This document shows positions 9,571 to 20,383 of a DNA stretch of 64,000 nucleotides, one piece after another. The stretch lies in the NCBI GenBank assembly GCA_028571685.1, contig CM053141.1, positions 50,032,333-50,096,332 of the forward strand, read 5' to 3'. The notes beneath the pieces were generated by a model. That model was not told the origin of the DNA. It was given only the letters and a program-made list of their open reading frames with translations, and searched no databases. Position numbers and translations under genes: made by a program. How positions within the stretch are numbered: the first letter of the stretch is position 1; the number at the start of each line of letters is the position of its first letter. The stretch comes from Heterohyrax brucei (taxonomy: Eukaryota; Chordata; Mammalia; Hyracoidea; Procaviidae).

Positions 9571-11229
9571 TATCTTCCTTTCTGCCATATCCAGACATAT
9601 ACATGACATTTACAGCTATTGTAACTCCCTTTATGTACTTAACTTATAATATGGTTTACGGTTCTCTGCTTTTTTTTTTTTTTTTAAATCAGAGTAGAAA
9701 GTGATATTTGAAGGCAGAAATCTTACTTCCTTGTGCTCCACTATGTCACGTTAACAGTTCTGGGATTACGGCAAATGCTGAACACACCTGCTTACTGATT
9801 GGTTGACATAGGCCAAGATTTACCAGAGACTGCTACTTTTTACATATAAACATTCTTACATGTGTACCCTTTACCATAAGTAATTAAGAATTGGTCACAG
9901 GAGTCTTACCTCTAATAGCAACTATCAGAGATAAAGAGAATGAATATTGTGGTAGTGAAGAAGAAAGAACTAATTAACTATTAGTTAAACTGACCCATAT
10001 TCTCAGTTGCCCTAGTAAATTATGTATCCTCTAAGCACAAGTTAAAAATAGTGCCATTTCCAGAAACGAGTCCTTATGTGCTTGAGTGGCTAATTTTGTT
10101 ACATAGAGTTCGAGAAGCTGTCCTCATGGTGGGATGAAATTCTCACTGGAGATTTATCTGATAGGAAATATCTAGAGATTTAAAATTTTATAATTCACTG
10201 ACACAATTACATTAGTAGCACATAAATTTCCCTTGGTTTTACAGCAATAGGACTTCAAAGAAGGAAACTTTTAGTCTATAAACTAAAACATGCAATTTGT
10301 GGCTTAAAGATTGCAGACACATGGAAAAGTATGATTTGCAAGTGTATTGGGAGGATGCATTTGTTTCATAACAGCATTTTCCATATTCTTGACAAGGTAT
10401 TCACATCATGGTTGAAGTCCTGTGGTAAACACCCTGTGCACTGTTTGCAGATGGAAAACAAATGAAGCATCATTTCATTTACTCAGCAACAGGTATCCTC
10501 TTTTCTTCTCTTCACATATTAGAAATATAGCACGTCTGTGAACAGTATGTCCATTAACAGAGACAGGAAAGATGCATTCATAATATCAATTAGATACTAA
10601 TAATAAGAAAAATCATAGAAAACAGCTTGCTTCGTAAATTGGCTTTCTGTTGGCCAATAATGTTATTAAACAATGTAAACTCTAGGGTGGGATGTTCAAC
10701 TCGCCTATGACAGATTGGAAAGAGGATTCTGGACCATCTCAATGGTTAAAAGAAAATAGGGTCTGACAGATTAAAGAGCCCAGAGCTGTGCCCACCTTCC
10801 TCAAACTGCCCTTTATCAGATGGATTAATGCGTTCTTAACACTGGAAAAGACAGGCTGCTACGTATGACAGTAACCAAAGAGCTTGTTGAACGTGGCCTG
10901 GCATTAGAAGAGGAAGAATGGGATATGTTTATTTCCCCTGTCACTATACTGAAAGGAATAGACAGCTGTTGGCCAGAGGCTTATCTTAGAATAGCTTCAT
11001 TAATACAGAGAAGCCAGTGGAAAATAACAATATAGGAACAGTAAGGTCTCAATGCCTAGAAAGTAAGGCATCTCTCCAGCAAGCGTATTTTCTTGGTACA
11101 CATGTGCTATTTTGCAGTTTTAACTTATTTTTAACAAGGGATGCATTTGGTCAGTTTCATCTCTGATTAAGCAAAACTTGAAAAAAAAAAAAAAGAGTTT
11201 TCTGCATTGTTATTTTCCTAATTTATTGC
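9571..11229. other. Unassigned unique sequence
   Basis: About 1.66 kb with no gene, RNA or repeat that I recognise, apart from short T- and A-runs near 9670 and 11182. It is one of the longer non-repeat tracts and a fair place to look for conserved non-coding elements. Confidence 0.4.
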
Positions 11230-14200
11230 TTAGAACATTTAAAAAACTTAATATCAATTTCTTTAAAGTATAATTTTATACAGTAAAATGCACCTATTTT
11301 AGTGTGTAGCTTGATGAATTTTGAAAATTTATATGCTTATACGAACACCGGTAAATGCATAGCGTAGGCCCATCATCTGAGAAAGTTTCCTGTGCTGCTT
11401 TTCACTGGCCCTGGCCTCAGGTGAAAGCTGATCTTGTTTCACTATAGTTTGAATTTGCCTCTTCAAGATTTCATTTAAACTGAATCTCTTTCATGTATGC
11501 CTTCTTTCACTCAGCACAAATTTTTGCTTCATCCATGTGTGCGCACTAGTATCATTCCGTTGTATCAAGATTGCACAACTTGTTTATATATTCTGTTTTG
11601 AGTATACAATTGTGTTGTTTCCAGAATTTTTTGTTTGTTTTGTGACATTTTGGATAAAACTGTTACCTGTGTATGCATTTTATTTGTGGTCATACGCTTT
11701 CATTTCTTAGGATAGTTTGCTGGGTCTTTTCCATATGGATATTTAATTGTTTTAGCATCTTTTGTTGAAAATACTATTCTTTGCACTTAGAAGTACTTTG
11801 ACACATTAGTCAAAAATCAATTGGTTGCATATGTATAGGCTTCAAACAAATTTTATGCAGCACATGACTGTACTATGAAAGGGTTTGTATAGAATTAATA
11901 CTGTTTTTCGTGTACAAGTTTGATAGAATTTGAAGTGAATTCCATTTCTGGTACGTCTTGAAATCAAATAGTGAAATTGCTCTGTATCAGTTCTTTTTCA
12001 AAATTGTTCTGGTTGCATTTCTATGTATATTTCACAATCACTTTTTTGATTTCTACCAAAACAACCTGCTGGTTTTTTGACTGGCACTGTGTAGAATTTG
12101 AGGAGAACTGAGATGGCTACAGTATATTACTTCATTTACTTCTTGATTTAACATATTTATTACAGTATTATTTTTGTAGATTCCTAAGATGTTCTACATA
12201 CACACTCATATTGTCTGTAAGGAAAAACTGTGCAATTTTTTTCATTACTATCTGTATCTATATTTATCTATTATTTCTTTATTTTTTTTCTCACCTTATT
12301 GCACTGGGCCAGACATCTGGTACAGTGTTGAAGAGTAACTGCATAGATAGACAGCCTGTCTTTTTGTCACTCTTAAGGGTGAAGTGTCTATTCTCTCATC
12401 ATTAATCATGTGTTAGCTGTAAATTTTTCATGGATGCCATTACCAGATTGTGGAAGTCTCACAATTTTCCTAGTTTTCTGAGAGTTCTTATTATCAATGG
12501 AGGCTGAATTTTGTCAGATGGTTTTTCTGCATTTATTAGGATGATTACATGCCTTCTTGGTTATTTACCGAATGTGGTGAATTACATTGATTTATTTTTT
12601 AATGATCAGCCATTCTTGCGTTAACGAGGTAAATCGACTTTGTCTATTTATCTAATATTGGAGCCAGCTTGCTAATAATTTGTCAGGGATATCTGTGTTT
12701 ATGTTTATGATTCATTTGTAGTTTGTTCCAAATCATTTATCATTTTCTTTCCTTTCTATGTCTTTGCTGCATTTGGTTTCAGGATAATATTAGCTTCATA
12801 AAATGAGTTTGGCAGCACTAGAGGCTTCTATATATGGTCAAGCATTGCTTAACATCCACTATGCATTCTGTGAAATAGGACATATGTGATTTGGACACTG
12901 TGCAAACATGGCTAAATTGTGAGTAATAACATTCACTGATTATCCATCTTTGTACTGTTTAATAGTCTTTTATTTCACTTCCAAATCAATATTTCTACTT
13001 TGTCTCTCACTGCTGGAAATTTCAAAATTCTAGTCTCCTCAAATGTTCCATTTTCAACTCTATTTTACTTCTCAGAGTAAATAGAAGCTGTGACACCAAC
13101 AAACTTTCTCTAGTTATAGCAAAGTAGATGAAATCCCTCTTCCCTTAGGCCAGTTTTTGTTTGTTTTGTTGTTTGGTTTTTTTAACCTATACTCTAAATC
13201 CCAAATCCTCTCATTTCCTGGGGGTAATTTACACTATAGAGGAGAGAGCAGAATTTAGCAGATGACACATCTACATAGACACTATGTCAAATAAATATAA
13301 AATCTTTTTTTTTTTTTTTCCTTATTGCCTGAGCTTTCAGCAGCATTTGAAAGAGCATATCTGGAAACAAACCGACAAAAGACTCATGACTCTTCAGCTA
13401 TCATTCTGACTTCTCAGGCTTTTACATGTTTCGCTGTCTCCAATGAAGACAGTGGAATGGAGCCACAAAAGTATATGTGAATAGATATTGCCTGAATGGA
13501 CGTTATGTGGCATGTGACCATAGTCTGAAATGGTTTGCGGAGATCAAATATTATTTTTTTAGGTTCAATGTTTGATAGAACTTAAAATGAATCCCTAAAA
13601 ATTTAAAATGTTCTTGGAAGGAAGATTTTTACTTGCAGATCTGATTCCTTTGATAAACACAAGGCTGTTCAGATTTTCTGTGTGTGATAGTCTTCTGTCA
13701 GTTTGGAAATTAGTGTCTATCAAGAAATGCACCCACTTCAGCCTGAATTTATTGGCATCGAGTTATCATATTCCCTTATTATCACTTTAATATTTCTAGG
13801 AAGAATAATACTATCAATTTTTTAGTTTTATTGATAAATTGGGTTATCTCTTATTATTCTTGCTAAAAACTTAAAACTAATGTTGCTTTTTTTAAATATT
13901 AATTTCTAGCTTCTTGACTTTATTTTTTCAACTTCCTTGATTTTTCATTATTTGGTTTATTATTCCCTTCTTTCTACCCAGTTTGGATTACTTTATTCTT
14001 CATGTCTAACTTCTTAAGGTTGAAACTTTGATAATTAATTTAAAATCCTTTCTACTATAAGCCTTTAAATGTATAAAAAGTTTCTCCAAATACCAACTAG
14101 CTGTATCTCCTAAATGTGGATAGCTTGCCTTTCTTCCATTATGACTTAATTAAAAATACTTTCTAATTGTCTTGTGATTTCTTCTTTGGACACATGATTA

Positions 14201-15752
14201 CTTGGAAGTGTATCACTTAATTTTAATATAGTGTAGGATTTGCTGGCATCCTTTGATTTTAATTTTTTTTAATTGACTCATTTTAGTAACAGACTGGACT
14301 GTACGATTTCAAGCTTTTAATTTATTGATAATTGTTTAACATTGTCCCACTTAGTTCCATGTGCACTTGAAAACAACGTGTTTCTCATTATTCTTGTGTG
14401 TACTGTTATATACAAATGTCAACTAGGTCCACTTTGTGAATAGTGTTGTTGGAGATTTCTATTTCCTTGCTAATTTTGTACCTCCTTTTATTCTTTTGCT
14501 CCTAAGAGAGGATCATTAAAATTTTAATTGTCGGTGTATTTATCTCTTCTTTCAATTTTTCATCTCAAGAATTTTTATTTTAAAAGCATCTTTCATTTTT
14601 CTTTTTCTTACGTAAAAGTTTTCCTTTAAATCCTTAAGCCTGTATTTAAAATCACTATCTTAAAGACTTTGTCTGCTAATTTCATTATCTCTAATATTTG
14701 TTAATTCATTCTATCAATTGATATCTCCACTGCTTATGGGAAACATTTTCCTGCTTCTACACATGCCCAGTCATATTTGATTAGATGCTGACGTTATCAG
14801 GGTTACATTGTTGAGTCTCTGGATTTTATTGTTTGCCTTTAAAGAGTGTTGAAGTTTGTTTTGACAGGTAATTAAGTTACTTGCAGATAAGCTTGATTCT
14901 TTTGAAGCTTGCCTTTAAACTTTAGGGGGAGGGTGGTGGGTACCAGAGTACTCCTTACTCTAAAGTTAACTTTAGTCTAAAGCTAGGCTCTCCTAGGGTT
15001 ACCACTGAATGTTCTGTGGGGTTAATGAGTTTGTTTCAATTTAAATAGTCAAAATTGGAATGTTTCCCAGCCCAGTGTTAGTTACTGAAATTATTTAACC
15101 TATAGCTCCTAGCTTGTTGTTCTTTCTCTGCTCGTTATCTTTATTTGGCCTTGATTGTGTCTCTCTCTACACACAGCTTGATATATAGCTTTAGCCTGGA
15201 AGGACCTATACAGACTTCTGGAGCTCTTTTTCGGTATAGTACCTTCCTTTCGGGTCTCCTGAAATGTAAACTACAACAGCTTTCCAAAAAAAAAAAAAAA
15301 ACCAAACTCATTGGTGTTGAGTCAATTCTGACTCATAGTGACCCTAAAAGACAGAGTAGAACTGCTTCACGGAGTTTTCAATGAGCACCTAGTAGATTTC
15401 AGTGGCAACCTTTTGGTTAGCAGCCATAGCACTTAATCACTAGGCTACCACCAGGGTTTTCCTAACTGCGTTTATCTCCCCCAACTCTCCTCCTTGTTTC
15501 TTCAGTTCAGTGAGATTAGCTTGCTTCGATATACCCTACCTATGACACAGTCTAGAAACACCTCCAGGCAGACATTTGGTCCAGTTATAGGGCTGCCTTC
15601 TTTTTGCCTGTCTTCAGGGAGCACAGTCTTGTAATGAGTGTTGTACAATGTCTGAAAGAAGTTGTTCCATTTGCTTTGTGTAGGTTTCTACTTACCTATG
15701 TTGAGAAAGGCAAGACTAATACCAATTACTCCATTATGGCTAGAAATGGCAA
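11230..15752 (-). mobile_element. Decayed ancient L1 (L1M-type)
   Basis: A minus-strand L1, heavily mutated and carrying no long frame. Landmarks read on the plus strand: 'gttgaaaatactattctttg' followed by 'caaaaatcaattggttgca' (11764-11827) match the mammalian L1 ORF2 3' region; 'tattcccttattatc' (13770-13786) and the 'ctaattgtcttgtgatttct' region (14163) match its mid-ORF2; 15463-15752 ends with 'ttactccattatggctag', typical of the far 5' part of old L1s. About 12820-13600 I could not align confidently. It is interrupted by the SINE at 15284-15462, so it predates that insertion. Confidence 0.65.
15284..15462 (-). mobile_element. AfroSINE-like SINE inserted in L1M
   Basis: Reverse orientation with a 16-base A-run at the left, 'gagtcaattctgactcatag', 'gacagagtagaactgcttc', head ending 'caccagggtttt'. 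It is complete and relatively well preserved. Confidence 0.93.
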
Positions 15753-15977
15753 TCTTCAGGAAAAACATTGAAGAACAATGTAAAAAAATGTAAGCATGAT
15801 TTCACTTTTTATGTTTCAAAAGCAATCAAAACTAAATTATACTGTTAAAGAGATATATATGTAGGTGGCAAAAAACAAAGAAAACAAAAAAGATCAGAAT
15901 ATTGATTACTTTTGAGGAAGGATGGATTTGTGATCAAGGAGGGTGTACACAAGGAACTTCTGAGGTGCTGAATATGT

Positions 15978-16133
15978 CCTATCCTGGTAGTGCAGTAGTT
16001 AAGTGCTATATCTGGTAACCCAAAGATTGGCAGTTCAAATCTGCCAGGCACTCCTTGGAAATTGTATGGCACAGTTCTACTCTGACCTGTAGGGTCAATA
16101 TGAGTTGAAATTGACTCAATGACAGCGGCTTGA
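15978..16133 (+). mobile_element. AfroSINE-like SINE
   Basis: Short form: 'tcctggtagtgcagtagtta', 'ggcagttcaaatctgccagg', 'gttctactctgacctgtagg', tail 'gagttgaaattgactcaatg'. Confidence 0.93.
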
Positions 16134-16230
16134 TGTGGGTGGTGATTACGTGGGTGTTCAAATTATATTTATTTTTTGAACTATAGCTACAGATGATGTA
16201 GCACTCAATTTATGACATATCTCACAATTT

Positions 16231-16292
16231 AAAAATATTTTATATATATACACGTGTGTATGTACACAAATATACACATATATAGACACACA
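16231..16292. repeat. TA/CA-rich simple repeat
   Basis: Alternating TATA and CACA units directly next to the left end of the mariner. Mariners insert at TA, so such a tract is a natural landing site. Confidence 0.75.
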
Positions 16293-17607
16293 CAAGATCT
16301 GACAACTAAGTTTGCAAACTTGCTGCCATGCACTTACTTTGGCAGCACCGGACAAACAACTCCATAAGGTTTCATGACCTTGGTATATCAGTGTCTCACA
16401 GCTGTGTTCCTGTTGACATGGGGCACTATCTTGCTGAGTCGTGTTCATTATTGTTGCATGTTTTTGTGTGCCTTCATAAGAATGCCGGAGTTTGAATCAG
16501 AGCAGCAAATAAACAAATATCTTGTTAAACTTGGTAAAAATGTAAGTGAAATCAGGGACATATTAGTCCAAGTTTATTGGGATAATGCCATGAAGAAAAT
16601 AGCAGTGTACAGATGGATTAAACATTTTTTTGAGGTGAGAGAAAGCATCAATGACGAAGAAAGGTCAAGGCAGTCAGTAACAAGCAGAACTGATGAAACC
16701 ACTGCAAAAATACACCAAATTGTACTTCAAAATCATCAGCTGACTGTGAGAAGCATACCAGACCAAGTAAGCATCGATAGAGAAACAGGAAAATATTCGC
16801 TGCAAATCTTGGCGTGAGAAAGCTTTGTGCAGAAATGGTCCTGAAGGAGCTCACTGATGAACAAAAGCAAAGGAGCGTGGAAGTCTGCCAAGACCTTTTG
16901 GTCTGAGAAGATGATATTTTGAGCAGTGTTATTACTGGTGAGGAAACACGGCATACCAATACAACCCTGAAACAGAGCATCAAAGTACACAGTGGAAGTC
17001 ACTGTGTACAGTGGAAGTCAGCCACTTCTCCACAGTCAAATAAGTTCTGTTAGTATAAATTAAGGGTCAAAATGATGTTGCTAACCTTTCTTGATATCAG
17101 AGAGACTGTTCGTTGCAGATTTGTACCAGCTGGACAAACAGCCAAATTTACTGTATGGAAGTGCTGAAAAGGCTACCTGAAAAAGTTAAATGCAAACGAC
17201 CTGACTTTTTCACCGACAACTGATGGCTCTTGCATCACAACAATGTACCAGCTTAAGCAGCACTGTCTGTGAGGGAGTTTTTAGCCAGTAAACAAACAAC
17301 TGTATTGGAACACCCTACCTACTCACCTGATCTGGCCCCCAGGGACATTGTTCTTTACCACGATATAAAGGAAATATTGAAAGGAAGATATTTTGATGAG
17401 ATTCAGAACATCAAGGGTAATGTGATAACAGCTCTGATGGCCATTCCAGAAAAAGTTCCAAAATTGCTCTGAAGGTGGACTAGGTGCTGGCAATGGTGCA
17501 CAGCTTCCCAAGGGAAGTACTTTGAAGGTGACCATAGTGATATTCAGCATTGAGGTGTGGAGCACTTCTTCTAGTATGAGTTTGTGAACGTAACTGGAAG
17601 ACCTCAC
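16293..17607 (+). mobile_element. Mariner DNA transposon, near full length, inactive
   Basis: About 1.3 kb, the normal length for a mariner. The left terminal repeat (agatctgacaactaag, then tttgcaaact) pairs imperfectly over about 27 bases with the right end (agtttgtgaacg, then taactggaagacctca). In between lies a broken transposase. This linear copy is the reference for the three rearranged fold-back derivatives in the window. Confidence 0.85.
16482..17472 (+). pseudogene. Mariner transposase, broken
   Basis: Starts at the ATG at 16482. The first ~112 codons are open and carry the N-terminal helix-turn-helix region typical of mariner transposases. A frameshift occurs near 16790-16817. The next frame shows TDEQK and VCQDLL motifs, then a stop near 16904. 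The ITGDE-type motif near 16930 reads ITGEE, so the first catalytic Asp is Glu. The HHDN-type motif near 17235 reads HHNN, replacing the second Asp with Asn. Another stop falls just before it. The third Asp, after YSPDLAP (17320-17345), is kept. With two of three catalytic acids changed plus frame breaks, the gene is dead. Confidence 0.85.
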
Positions 17608-17905
17608 ATATGTGTTATACTAAGACCACTGGAAGAAGAGCCCATCTTTGACTCCTGCTCCAGAACGACACCACTAGAGAAGTAATAGCTGGTCTTCACA
17701 CCCCTGTAGACTCACATGATACCACTTTCCATCAGGTTACATAGAGCTTAGTGAAAGCATCAGAGTGTTGAAGCATTTGCTTTTCATCAACACTTCAATA
17801 CATTATCTATCATCTTAAAGCATTTCTGCCTGAAACAGAAATGCCCAGCAATGGATGCAGTAGAAAAGTTTCGTGAATTCCAAAAAAAAAACAATTTTTT
17901 TAAAG
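17608..17905. other. Unassigned sequence
   Basis: No gene or repeat recognised; it ends in a short A-run next to the SINE. Confidence 0.4.
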
Positions 17906-18106
17906 CCTGGAACTCTATTGCTGCTGAGCCAATCCCAACACAATAGTTGGAATAAATCTGTCAGTGTAAGACAGAATAGAACTGTCCCATAGGGTTTCCA
18001 AGACTATAATCTTTGTGGAAGTAGACTGTGACATCTTTCTTGCAGAGAGACTGTTGAGTTCAAGCCACTGACCTTTTGGTTAGTAGCTGATTATCCTAGG
18101 GCTTCT
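17906..18106 (-). mobile_element. AfroSINE-like SINE, long form
   Basis: Reverse orientation: tail 'ctgctgagccaatcccaac', 'agacagaatagaactgtccc', the long-form middle block, and head 'ccttttggttagtagctga' to 'cctagggcttc'. Confidence 0.88.
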
Positions 18107-19271
18107 TGTGTTCTCTGCACTTGAATTTCTGATTTCAACATTTCAGGATTTCTTCTCAGACTTTCTGGCAATGTCTCTGTTTAGCCCTGTGGAGACTATT
18201 TAAACTTGATATATGAATACAACTTTGTTTTACTGTAACCGAGTGTTTCATTTTGTCTTATTCACCTTCCAGCATAGCCTGTCCTAAGAGCCCAGAAAAG
18301 GGTTGTTTTAGAGCTCAAGACATTGTCAGTTCCACTGGGAGGGTGGAGTTTAATCTCATAAATAACCCAGCATGAGTCTCTTGCAAGTTAGAAAATTTAG
18401 TATTCAAAGCTTTTATGGTTAATTAACACTGAGTATAAAAGGACCACTTTTGGATCTCCAGGAAATGCTTATATTTTATTTTCTTTTTCTTCAAAATTTT
18501 TAGTCCATTTCAGTTACCAGGAAAAAATATTCTGAGTCCCAAAGCATGGGGAAAAAAATCATTCTTAGTTGTTGTATAAAGCTATTGAACTTCTTTGTAC
18601 CAAAATCTGAGTTTCACATGTTCTGTAGAACAATCACACAGCTTTGGGCTCTGGGTAAGGTGAGGCCAAATGCTTTCATTGATCCATAAAGTAGCCAAAG
18701 AACAGCAACAAGATGAGTTTCAACATGTTAATTAGAAGGAAGCACTGGATACGAGCAGTTGTTTTCTATTTATTTGTTTTGAAGTTTCACACCAATCACC
18801 TCAGTATAATGTGGTCTCTCCAGGGCAAGATCATAATGAAGGGAGAGGAATGCAAAGGGAAGTGCTGCGTTTAACGCACAATCTTTGCTTCACTGATGCT
18901 TCACTCCTTGTTTTGTCATTCAAGAATGCAAAGGAAAGGATATGACCCTTTCTAATGTGAGAATGGCATGTCTTGCTTCCATTGTGCAATACTGACTGCT
19001 TAAGAATATTTTTCAGAGTTACTGAATTGCCCAAATTTTGATTAAGAAAATAATCAACAAATGTAGGAGGCTTAAATAGTTCAGATGAGAGCTTGAACAC
19101 CAAATCCCTAACATGGTCCTTGTGAGACTGCTCAGTGGTAAAACTATGCTGATTTATTTCAGACACTTTTTGATAAATCCTACTAATAAATTCAGAGAGT
19201 CTTATATTTCCATTTTTTACATGGACTCTATTCTTGTTATACAACACTTGAAGTATATACTAAGTGCAACT
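18107..19271. other. Unassigned sequence with one unexplained 138-codon frame
   Basis: No recognised repeat. The minus-strand frame 18831-19247 (138 codons from ATG) does not overlap any element I recognise. I see no signal peptide, membrane segment, zinc finger or other motif, and no splice context that would make it an obvious exon. It may be chance, or a fragment of an old processed pseudogene. Confidence 0.35.
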
Positions 19272-19400
19272 TTTGGAGACCTCACAGTGTAGTGGTTAAG
19301 AGTTCAGCTGCTGATCAAAATACATGTTTTGCAGTTTGAATCCACCAGCTGCTCTTTAGAAATCTTATGGAGGAGTTTTACCCTGTCTATAGCATTGTTA
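19272..19400 (+). mobile_element. AfroSINE-like SINE, 5' part (host of a nested SINE)
   Basis: Head and middle block (gtgtagtggttaagagttc to 'ttaccctgtctatag'). It is interrupted by a second SINE and continues at 19558-19614. Confidence 0.85.
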
Positions 19401-19557
19401 GCCCTGGTGGTGTAGTGGGTTAAGTTCTACATCTGCCAACCAACCGCTGGGCAGTTCAAATCCACCAGGTGCTCCTTGGAAACTCTAGGGGGCAGTTCTA
19501 CCCTGACCTATAGGGTCACTATGACCCTACACAATAGCAGTGGGTCCTTTTTTGGTT
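19401..19557 (+). mobile_element. AfroSINE-like SINE nested inside another
   Basis: A complete short form: 'gccctggtggtgtagtggg' head, 'gttctaccctgacctatagg', tail ending 'gcagtgggtcctttttt'. It splits the SINE of 19272-19614. 'tatag' occurs at both junctions and may be the duplicated target. Confidence 0.88.
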
Positions 19558-19614
19558 ATAGGGCTGCTATGAGCTGGAACAGGCTAGACCGCCCCTAACA
19601 ACAACAACAAAACT
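19558..19614 (+). mobile_element. AfroSINE-like SINE, 3' part with RTE-type tail
   Basis: Resumes the outer SINE: 'gggctgctatgagctgg', ending in 'ctaacaacaacaacaa'. That AAC-repeat ending matches the RTE 3' termini at 54945 and 62939. Confidence 0.8.
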
Positions 19615-19627
19615 TTAAGAAGATCTG

Positions 19628-19838
19628 AACTAAATGGTGGTATAATAGTTAAAGCACTTGGCTACTAACTCAAAACGTGGCAGTTTAAACCTACTAGCCA
19701 GTTCCAGAAAAGGCCTGGTGATCTGCCCTCATAACATTACAGACTACTAAACCAGAAGGGACACCGTTCCACTCTAAGCTCTAGGGTTGCTATGAGTTGG
19801 GCCCAACTCAATGGCAGTGGGATTTTTTGTGGGGGGAA
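19628..19838 (+). mobile_element. AfroSINE-like SINE, long form
   Basis: Head 'aaatggtggtataatagtta', long-form middle block ('aggcctggtgatctgccctc'), tail 'tatgagttgggcccaactc'. It is followed at 19840-19915 by another short plus-strand tail fragment ending 'aaacaacac'. Confidence 0.85.
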
Positions 19839-19925
19839 CCCTGAGGGACAGCTCTATTCTGCCTTATGGGGCCAGTATGATTCAGCATCAACTTGAAAGC
19901 AAACAACACTATTATGAACAGAAAA

Positions 19926-20080
19926 ACTAAAACAAACCCATTGCTATTGAGTTGATTTCAACTCACAACTAACCTATAGGACAGAGTAGAACTACTGCAT
20001 AGGGTTTTCAAGGAGCCACTAGTAGATTTGAGCTGCCAATCTTTATAATACTAACAACTGAGCTCTAACTACTGTGCTTT
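19926..20080 (-). mobile_element. AfroSINE-like SINE
   Basis: Reverse orientation: 'aaaacaaacccattgctatt', 'gagttgatttcaactcac', 'ggacagagtagaactac', with the head degraded at the right. Confidence 0.88.
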
Positions 20081-20127
20081 AAGGATTTTCAGGGAGTGCT
20101 ATCTACCGGAGAACATCTGTATGATCT

Positions 20128-20383
20128 TTTATTTTTATTCTTTTTTTTTAATTGTGATTAAGTGAAAGTTTACAGTACAAAGTAGTTAGCCATATGACAT
20201 GCCCCCCTCAACACCCCTATGCAACACTAGCTGCTCTCCCAACCCTGTGACACGACACTGCTCCTTTCCACCTTGTAGTTCCCGTATTCATACAACCAGC
20301 TCCTGTCCCTTCCTTGCCACTCTCCCATCTCTGTTCTCTAGAGGAGCTGTTCTGACAACCTAATGTCTTACAGTTCAGTCCAA
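20128..20383 (-). mobile_element. L1 3' untranslated end, separate subfamily
   Basis: A T-run (reverse poly-A) at 20139-20150 begins a minus-strand L1 3' end ('gtgattaagtgaaagtttac', 'gccatatgacatg'). The same sequence type appears at 63895-64000 and differs from the 3' ends at 20384, 31108 and 58046. Confidence 0.7.
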
